In this document: piece after piece, positions 6,182-10,027 of the stretch
How the letters are laid out: every line of letters starts with the position of its first letter
Position numbering within the stretch: the stretch's first letter is position 1
From: CAYYMD01 sp964472875
GTDB lineage: Bacteria; Planctomycetota; Phycisphaerae; SM23-33
Assembly (NCBI GenBank): GCA_964472875.1
Contig: CAYYMD010000073.1
Coordinates: 1 to 10,027 of the forward strand
DNA: 10,027 nt
Direction: 5' to 3'
Notes under the pieces: generated by a model
The model's database searches: none
What the model was told of the DNA's origin: nothing
What the model saw: only the letters and a program-made list of their open reading frames with translations
Made by a program: the position numbers and the translations under genes

Positions 6182-6748
6182 ATGTCAGAAAAAGGAAAAC
6201 TCGTGGTGATATCCGGGCCTTCCGGCGTGGGCAAAAGCAGCATCACTCGCCGGGTATTGGAGCTTACGGGCGCCGAGTTCAGCGTCTCGGCCACGACACG
6301 CAGCCCGCGTGGGGGCGAGGTCGACGGGCGGGATTACCTGTTTGTCAGCCGCGATAAATTCAGGAGTATGATTGACAACGGCCAGCTGCTGGAGTGGGCC
6401 GAGGTGTTCGGCGAATATTACGGCACACCCGCCGGGCCCGTAAAAGATGCAACAAAAGCGGGCAAAACCGTTATACTTGAAATAGACGTTCAGGGCGCTA
6501 TTCAGGTGCACGAGAAGGCGCCTCAGGCGACATTCATTATGATCGCACCGCCCGAGATGGAAGACCTCAAGCGTCGCCTGACCAAGAGAGGCAGCGAAGA
6601 TGAACAGGCGGCTGCCCGCAGACTGCGGAAAGCAAAAAACGAACTTCAAACGGCCAGGCAAAGCCGAATTTATGACTACTGGGTTGTCAATGACGATCTC
6701 GATAAGGCAATCAAAGAGGTAGCGGAAATCGTACATCAGGAGAAATAA
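6182..6748 (+). CDS. gmk: Guanylate kinase
   Basis: Phosphorylates GMP to GDP with ATP in the cytoplasm. The 188-residue length is slightly short but normal. The P-loop GPSGVGKSS is at 12-20; the GMP-binding region has SATTRSPRGGEVDGRDY (36-52) with the usual Arg, Glu and Tyr, and EWAEVFGEYYGTP at 71-83. Then come LEIDVQGA (99-106), the lid RLTKRGSED (132-140) and YDYWVVNDD near the end. ATG 6182 has no evident Shine-Dalgarno, whereas an in-frame GTG at 6203 is preceded by AAAGGA (6191-6196) and would still keep the first beta strand and P-loop, so the true start could be seven residues later. rpoZ begins five bases after the stop. Confidence 0.95.
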   Translation: MSEKGKLVVISGPSGVGKSSITRRVLELTGAEFSVSATTRSPRGGEVDGRDYLFVSRDKFRSMIDNGQLLEWAEVFGEYYGTPAGPVKDATKAGKTVILEIDVQGAIQVHEKAPQATFIMIAPPEMEDLKRRLTKRGSEDEQAAARRLRKAKNELQTARQSRIYDYWVVNDDLDKAIKEVAEIVHQEK

Positions 6749-6753
6749 CAGAA

Positions 6754-6984
6754 ATGATAGAAGCACTTAAAAGCGAAGAAATTATCAACAAGGTCGGCGG
6801 TAGATTCAAACTGACCGCCCTTATTCAGAAGCGTCTGGTGGAAATCGTCCAGGGTTCCCGGCCGCTGGTGGAGCGTAAAAAAGGGATGACCGACATGGAG
6901 GTGGTCATCCAGGAAATTCTCGAGGATAAAATCGGTATCGACTACGAGAAATCCGACATTCCCAAGCCAGAAGAACTCAAGTAG
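6754..6984 (+). CDS. rpoZ: RNA polymerase omega subunit
   Basis: A 76-residue protein matching bacterial RNA polymerase omega, which helps fold and hold the beta-prime subunit. The hallmark helix is present: GGRFKLTALIQKRLVEIVQG (15-34) corresponds to the NRFxLxxxAxKRA region, and TDMEVVIQEILEDKI (46-60) to the conserved TxxAxxEIxxGKI helix. Its position directly after gmk (5-base gap) and before the coenzyme A genes is the classic order. AGGAG (6738-6742), inside the end of gmk, lies 11 bases before the ATG, suggesting translation coupled to gmk. Confidence 0.9.
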   Translation: MIEALKSEEIINKVGGRFKLTALIQKRLVEIVQGSRPLVERKKGMTDMEVVIQEILEDKIGIDYEKSDIPKPEELK

Positions 6985-7015
6985 CCGGCTCCACTTTGAG
7001 GCGGGAGATTATGCA

Positions 7016-7591
7016 ATGGCCGACAACGGCGACAAGAGCAAACTGAACGGCCGAGAGGTGCTGCTCTGCGTGACAGGCGGCATCGCCTGCTACAAGGCCG
7101 CTGACCTGGCCAGTCGGCTGGTACAAGCCGGCGCGGGTGTCAACGTGGCCATGACCGCTGCAGCCGAAGAGTTTATCCGCCCGCTGACGTTCCAGTCGCT
7201 TACCGCACGTCGGGTTTATACATCGCTGTGGCAGGGCGCCGAGAAATTCTCCTCCTCGCACGTGTCGCTGACCGACGCGGCGGACCTGATTATAGTAGCT
7301 CCGGCCACGGCAGATATCATCGCCAAACTCGCCTGCGGCATCGCCAACGATCTGGTGAGCACATTATGTCTGGCCGCACATGGAACATGCGACATGCTCG
7401 TGGCCCCGGCCATGAATGAGAGAATGTGGAACGCCCCGCCCACGCAGTCAAACATCGAGCGATTGAAGTCGTGGGGCGTGCGTTTTGTCGGCCCGGCCGA
7501 GGGACGCCTTGCCTGCGGAACAGTCGGCCCCGGCCGCATGGCCGAACCGAAGGACATCCTCCAGGCCGCCGTAAAAGCCATTAACGAATAA
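7016..7591 (+). CDS. coaC: Phosphopantothenoylcysteine decarboxylase (CoaC)
   Basis: FMN-dependent decarboxylation of 4'-phosphopantothenoylcysteine to 4'-phosphopantetheine in coenzyme A synthesis. The 191-residue protein equals the N-terminal half of the CoaBC fusion of E. coli. Visible are CVTGGIACYKAAD (18-30), the active-site His of SHVSLTD (H82), APATADIIAKLACGIANDL (95-113), the PAMN substrate clamp (131-134) and the catalytic-Cys lid RLACGTVGPGRMAEP (164-178, C167), matching the His, Asn and Cys known to be needed in E. coli CoaBC. GGGAG (7003-7007) lies eight bases before the ATG. It ends with a TAA two bases before coaB in another frame, so the two halves are separate polypeptides here unless frameshifting or sequence error intervenes. 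Confidence 0.92.
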   Translation: MADNGDKSKLNGREVLLCVTGGIACYKAADLASRLVQAGAGVNVAMTAAAEEFIRPLTFQSLTARRVYTSLWQGAEKFSSSHVSLTDAADLIIVAPATADIIAKLACGIANDLVSTLCLAAHGTCDMLVAPAMNERMWNAPPTQSNIERLKSWGVRFVGPAEGRLACGTVGPGRMAEPKDILQAAVKAINE

Positions 7592-7593
7592 AA

Positions 7594-8223
7594 ATGCACA
7601 TCATCGTAACAGCGGGGCCCACCCGCCAGTACATTGACGACGTTCGGTTTATCACCAACGCCTCCAGCGGGCGGATGGGCGTGGCGGTGGCCGAAGCGGC
7701 CGTCGAGGCCGGCCACGACGTGACGCTGCTTATAGGTCCGTCTCCGGCGGCCGAGGATGCCCCAAACGGCTGCCGCATCGTGCGTTTCGAGACCTTTGAC
7801 GATTTGAAGCGTGCCCTGGAGGAAAACTTCGCCCGCTGCGATGCACTCGTCATGGCGGCGGCGGTGGGTGACTTCAGGCCGCAACGGGTTCACGAGGGGA
7901 AATATTCCCGCAGCGCAGGGGCTATAGACCTGCGCCTGGAGCCGACCGAGGATATACTCGCCTCGCTGGCAGCCGGCAAGCGGGCCGGCCGGGTCATAGT
8001 GGCGTTTGCACTGGAGGCCGGTCAACAAGAGCAGGTTGAAGCAGCCGCGGCCAAAAAGCTGGCCGCAAAGTCGGCGGACTTCATCGTCGCCAACACCACA
8101 GATGCAATGCACGCTGCCGCCTCGCGGGCGTGCATAATCTCGGCCGACGGCGTAATCATCCCATGGCGGCGGCGAACGAAAAAGGAACTAGCACGTAAAA
8201 TAGTCGGACTCCTGGCCGATTAG
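7594..8223 (+). CDS. coaB: Phosphopantothenate-cysteine ligase (CoaB)
   Basis: Activates 4'-phosphopantothenate with a nucleotide triphosphate and joins it to cysteine, the step before CoaC. The 209-residue protein equals the C-terminal half of CoaBC: VTAGPTRQYIDDVRFITN (5-22) with the SSGRMG nucleotide loop (24-29), MAAAVGDFRP (87-96), a Lys in HEGKYS (K103) at the site of the family's KIKK-type loop, EDILASL (119-125), VAFALEA (136-142) and DFIVANTT (162-169). It starts two bases after the coaC stop with no ribosome site of its own, so re-initiation by ribosomes leaving coaC is likely. Together the two genes supply the full CoaBC activity. Confidence 0.9.
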   Translation: MHIIVTAGPTRQYIDDVRFITNASSGRMGVAVAEAAVEAGHDVTLLIGPSPAAEDAPNGCRIVRFETFDDLKRALEENFARCDALVMAAAVGDFRPQRVHEGKYSRSAGAIDLRLEPTEDILASLAAGKRAGRVIVAFALEAGQQEQVEAAAAKKLAAKSADFIVANTTDAMHAAASRACIISADGVIIPWRRRTKKELARKIVGLLAD

Positions 8224-8226
8224 TCA

Positions 8227-8272
8227 ATCGGTCAGCCAGCGAGACGGTCAACCGATATACTGATTAACCGAT
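8227..8272. promoter_or_regulatory. Repeated ACCGAT motifs upstream of the dnaJ-type gene
   Basis: The gap before the dnaJ-type gene holds ACCGAT at 8251-8256 and 8267-8272 on the plus strand (within TCAACCGATA and TTAACCGATA, exactly 16 bases apart) and its inverse ATCGGT at 8227-8232. A -10-like TATACT (8256-8261) overlaps the first plus-strand copy. This layout would fit an operator controlling a promoter, but no known repressor site is recognised; it is not the CIRCE heat-shock element. Confidence 0.35.
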
Positions 8273-8293
8273 AAACTTTTCAGCACGATTTGT

Positions 8294-8299
8294 TAGAAT
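8294..8299 (+). promoter_or_regulatory. TAGAAT -10-like box immediately before the dnaJ-type start codon
   Basis: TAGAAT ends six bases before ATG 8306, so transcription starting at the usual distance would begin at or next to the A of the ATG. No Shine-Dalgarno is visible before this ATG, which is what a leaderless mRNA would look like. No good -35 box is at the expected distance. Confidence 0.25.
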
Positions 8300-8305
8300 G
8301 GATTT

Positions 8306-9298
8306 ATGGCCAAACGCGATTATTACGACATACTCGGCGTCAGCAGAAGCGCATCGGCGGATGAGATAAAGTCCGCCTATCGCAAGGCGGCCAGAAAGTA
8401 TCATCCCGACGTCAACAAGTCGCCCGACGCCTCCACGAAGTTTCAGGAGGCCACAGAGGCATACGAGGTCCTCTCCGACCCGCAGAAGCGGAAGATGTAC
8501 GACCAGTACGGCCACGCCGGACCGGGCATGGGCGCCGGAGCGGGCGCCGGCGGCGGCGGAGATCCCTACGGCCGCACGTACACGTGGTCCGGCCGCGGGC
8601 CCGGCGGAGCGGGCGTCGATTTCGAGGACATATTCGGCGGCGGACGATCCGGCGGCTTCATGGGCATGTCGCTGGAGGAAATCCTAAGCGCCCTGGGCGG
8701 CGGCATGCCACCCGGCGGCGGCGTTCACGGGCGGCGGCAGAGACGCCGGGCGGCCCGCGGCAACGACATCGAGTATCACCTCACGCTGGATTTCATGCAG
8801 GCCATACGCGGCACGACGGCATCGCTGCGGCTGCGGGGCGACAAGGGCACCTCGCAGACGCTCAAGGTCAAAATCCCGCCCGGCGTGCGCGAGGGCCAGC
8901 GAATCCGCCTCAAGGGCAAGGGCCAGCCCGCCCCGGGCGGCAACGGCGACCTCTACATCATCGCACACATCGGCGAGCACCCGTATTTCCGCCGCGACGG
9001 CGACGACATATACGTCGACGTGCCGGTGAGCATCACCGAGGCCGCGCTGGGGGCTAAGGTGGATGTGCCCACCATCGACGGAATAACCACGGTGAAAATC
9101 CCGCCCGGCACGAGCAGTTCCCAGCGGCTGCGGCTGGGCGACAAGGGCGTCCCGGGCAAAAACGGCACGCGCGGCGACCAGTACGTGGTCGTGAAAATCG
9201 CCCCGCCGAAGAAAATATCCGACAAAGGCGCCGAATTGCTGAGGCAGTTCGACGAGCACGAAAAGCACAACCCTCGGCGGAACGCCCCATGGAAATAG
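8306..9298 (+). CDS. DnaJ-type Hsp40 co-chaperone, class B (CbpA-like, no zinc finger)
   Basis: A cytoplasmic J-domain co-chaperone expected to stimulate DnaK ATPase and deliver unfolded clients. Of 330 residues, 1-69 form the J domain with the HPD tripeptide at 33-35 and YEVLSDPQKRKMYDQYG at the end. A Gly-rich linker follows at about 70-145, including a DFEDIFGG motif and an Arg-rich patch (HGRRQRRRAARG). Two C-terminal substrate-binding sandwich domains follow at about 150-225 and 228-305 (VKIPPGVREGQRIRLKGKG; VKIPPGTSSSQRLRLGDKG). The protein has no cysteine at all, so the CxxCxGxG zinc region of classical DnaJ is absent; it is of the CbpA/DnaJ2 class rather than the dnaK-dnaJ operon copy, and no dnaK or grpE is nearby. 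The next gene overlaps its last ten bases. Confidence 0.92.
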   Translation: MAKRDYYDILGVSRSASADEIKSAYRKAARKYHPDVNKSPDASTKFQEATEAYEVLSDPQKRKMYDQYGHAGPGMGAGAGAGGGGDPYGRTYTWSGRGPGGAGVDFEDIFGGGRSGGFMGMSLEEILSALGGGMPPGGGVHGRRQRRRAARGNDIEYHLTLDFMQAIRGTTASLRLRGDKGTSQTLKVKIPPGVREGQRIRLKGKGQPAPGGNGDLYIIAHIGEHPYFRRDGDDIYVDVPVSITEAALGAKVDVPTIDGITTVKIPPGTSSSQRLRLGDKGVPGKNGTRGDQYVVVKIAPPKKISDKGAELLRQFDEHEKHNPRRNAPWK

Positions 9299-9675
9299 AC
9301 CCCCGACAGGACACCCGGCCGGCAGGAAATAACCGGTCACCCGGGACATTCCGGCTGGTAAATTTCGCCGTCGTGGCGATTACGCTTATGGTGTTCATCA
9401 TCATTCTGGGTATGTTCGTGGCCGTTGCCACGAACGCCGCCGCCGGCGCCGATAAGGAAACACGCAGGTTCCTCGTCCACATGGCGTGGGTGGCCGTAGT
9501 GCTGCTGTCGCTGGCGGCGATAGTGCTTATATGGCTGTGCCTCAGACGCATAAAGGAGCATTTCTTTGACCGCCCCAACAGGCCGCACGATGAATACGTA
9601 GATGCCTGGTCGCTGGCCGGCAGGAGATTCGAACTCGACGACGAAGACGACTCCGAAGACACGGAAGAGGAATAA
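9289..9675 (+). CDS. Small two-helix membrane protein of unknown function
   Basis: I do not recognise this 128-residue protein. It has a polar N-terminus (1-21), two hydrophobic segments at about 24-50 and 63-85 joined by a short charged loop (DKETRR), a basic stretch after helix 2 (RRIKEHFFDRPNRP), a motif YVDAWSLAGRRFEL (103-116) and a very acidic tail (DDEDDSEDTEEE, 117-128). The basic residues after helix 2 suggest both ends lie in the cytoplasm. It begins inside the last codons of the dnaJ-type gene (10-base overlap, ATGGAAATAG), so the two are translated together and may act together. The overlap, conventional amino acid make-up and defined domain pattern argue that it is real. The right repeat copy begins 30 bases after its stop. 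Confidence 0.75.
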   Translation: MEIDPRQDTRPAGNNRSPGTFRLVNFAVVAITLMVFIIILGMFVAVATNAAAGADKETRRFLVHMAWVAVVLLSLAAIVLIWLCLRRIKEHFFDRPNRPHDEYVDAWSLAGRRFELDDEDDSEDTEEE

Positions 9676-9702
9676 TTTCGTTGATTTGCTGGGGTCAGGG
9701 CG

Positions 9703-9720
9703 AGCGGCCGTGCGGCCGCT
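9703..9720. repeat. Perfect hairpin at inner end of right repeat
   Basis: AGCGGCCG (9703-9710) and CGGCCGCT (9713-9720) form an eight-base perfect stem around TG, 28 bases past the stop of the small membrane-protein gene. It could protect or end that mRNA, but no T-run follows at once. The counterpart in the left copy has a shorter stem. Confidence 0.5.
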
Positions 9721-9794
9721 GGCGGCTCATTTTGTGCACAGCCGTTCCGCGTTATCTCAGAAATTGCCGGTTTTTTCCGCGTTGTGCCAAGCCA

Positions 9795-9852
9795 TTGCAG
9801 GTTTTTAGACCTTTTTGCGCGATATTGCGCGTTTTTTACCCTTGACAGGATT
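9795..9852. other. Invariant 58-base core of the repeat, right copy
   Basis: Mirror of 176-233 and identical to it. It contains the AGGT/ACCT arms followed by five T (9799-9817), a CGCG-ATATTG-CGCG palindrome (9818-9831), and the TTGACA box at 9842-9847. The AGGT...ACCT-TTTTT arrangement on the plus strand could also act as a weak terminator for the last gene. Confidence 0.5.
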
Positions 9853-9871
9853 CCGTAAGTGTATGTATAGC
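9842..9871 (+). promoter_or_regulatory. Promoter-like element in right repeat copy, reading outward
   Basis: A perfect TTGACA (9842-9847) is followed after 18 bases by TATAGC (9866-9871), inside an AT-rich stretch. It is a better sigma70-like match than the left copy. Any transcript would meet the terminator-like hairpin about 45 bases after its start. Confidence 0.28.
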
Positions 9872-9902
9872 AGTATATTATCATAATTCTAACCCGCCGT
9901 CC

Positions 9903-9922
9903 GCCCAAAAGGGGCTTTTTTT
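9903..9922 (+). terminator. Terminator-like hairpin with T-run in right repeat copy
   Basis: GCCC (9903-9906) and GGGC (9912-9915) around loop AAAAG, followed by seven T (9916-9922), oriented to end plus-strand transcription coming from the dnaJ-type and membrane-protein genes. The stem is short. The stem is identical to the left copy while the loop differs at three positions' worth of context, a hint that the fold rather than the loop sequence matters. Confidence 0.4.
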
Positions 9923-10027
9923 GCGGGGGAAGGTGTAAGGACATTTCGGATTGCGAATTTCGGATTTCGGATTTCGCCCTTCGGCCGGCCGTCCGTTCGC
10001 CTGCGTTTGTAAGCCCCCGCTGTCAAG

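Larger units (their letters stand above)
9705..10027 (-). repeat. Right copy of the long inverted repeat
   Basis: Reverse complement of the left copy, about 93% identical without gaps. Its outermost 55 bases (9973-10027) and the core at 9795-9852 are exactly identical to the left copy. The repeat stands 30 bases past the 3' end of the last gene, in the same relation to that gene as the left copy is to its own neighbour. Like the left copy it has an accidental open frame (ATG at 9944, reading leftward) that runs on into the anti-sense of real genes; the substitution pattern argues against it being coding. Confidence 0.95.

Noticed and set aside
9054..9944. Long minus-strand open frame from the right repeat into the dnaJ-type gene
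   Set aside because: It is antisense to the J protein and membrane-protein genes; low-complexity Ser and Arg runs are typical of a shadow frame.
1..10027. The window as a linear plasmid, phage or transposon with terminal inverted repeats
   Set aside because: The cargo is core chromosomal genes (tpiA, gmk, rpoZ, coaBC), there is no transposase, replication or structural gene, and the exact 55-base end identity is better explained by assembly.

Overview
The window looks like a chromosomal contig from a planctomycete, most likely the Phycisphaerae side of the phylum and probably an anaerobe. This rests on the moderately GC-rich base use, an anaerobic-type sulfatase-maturating radical SAM enzyme, a SecG with a periplasmic beta-sandwich extension and a TQPA-type Pro/Thr/Gln tail, and protein-level impressions; no database search was possible. 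The genus cannot be named.

Layout. Positions 1-323 and 9705-10027 are two inverted copies of one non-coding repeat, about 93% identical without gaps (23 mismatches counted by eye). Their outermost 55 bases are exactly identical, which suggests the contig ends are repeat-induced assembly breaks rather than biological ends. Between the copies lie eleven genes. One is on the minus strand (336-1625, sulfatase-maturating enzyme). Ten follow on the plus strand: a sugar-nucleotidyltransferase-like gene (1735-2559), pheA (2680-3777), tpiA (3843-4619), secG with an extra domain (4661-5245), a yicC/yloC family gene (5262-6143), gmk (6182-6748), rpoZ (6754-6984), coaC (7016-7591), coaB (7594-8223), a dnaJ/cbpA-type co-chaperone (8306-9298) and a small two-helix membrane protein (9289-9675).

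How the genes work together. The block yicC-gmk-rpoZ-coaC-coaB is the widespread bacterial housekeeping cluster (RNA turnover, GMP to GDP, RNA polymerase omega, coenzyme A synthesis), with tpiA-secG, another common pair, directly in front. Spacings of 2 to 41 bases from tpiA to coaB suggest one long transcription unit. pheA (phenylalanine pathway) and the nucleotidyltransferase have larger upstream gaps with promoter-like sequence and may be separately started. The dnaJ-type gene follows an 82-base gap with repeated ACCGAT motifs and is translationally overlapped by the small membrane-protein gene.

The core genes are ordinary. The less ordinary points are the paired repeat (placed the same way behind the 3' ends of both outermost genes, with a perfectly conserved 58-base core, a promoter-like and a terminator-like element), the SecG fusion, the SEC-C tail on the maturase, the two-gene form of CoaBC, and the unrecognised membrane protein. 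I see no defence system, CRISPR array, tRNA, rRNA or transposase.
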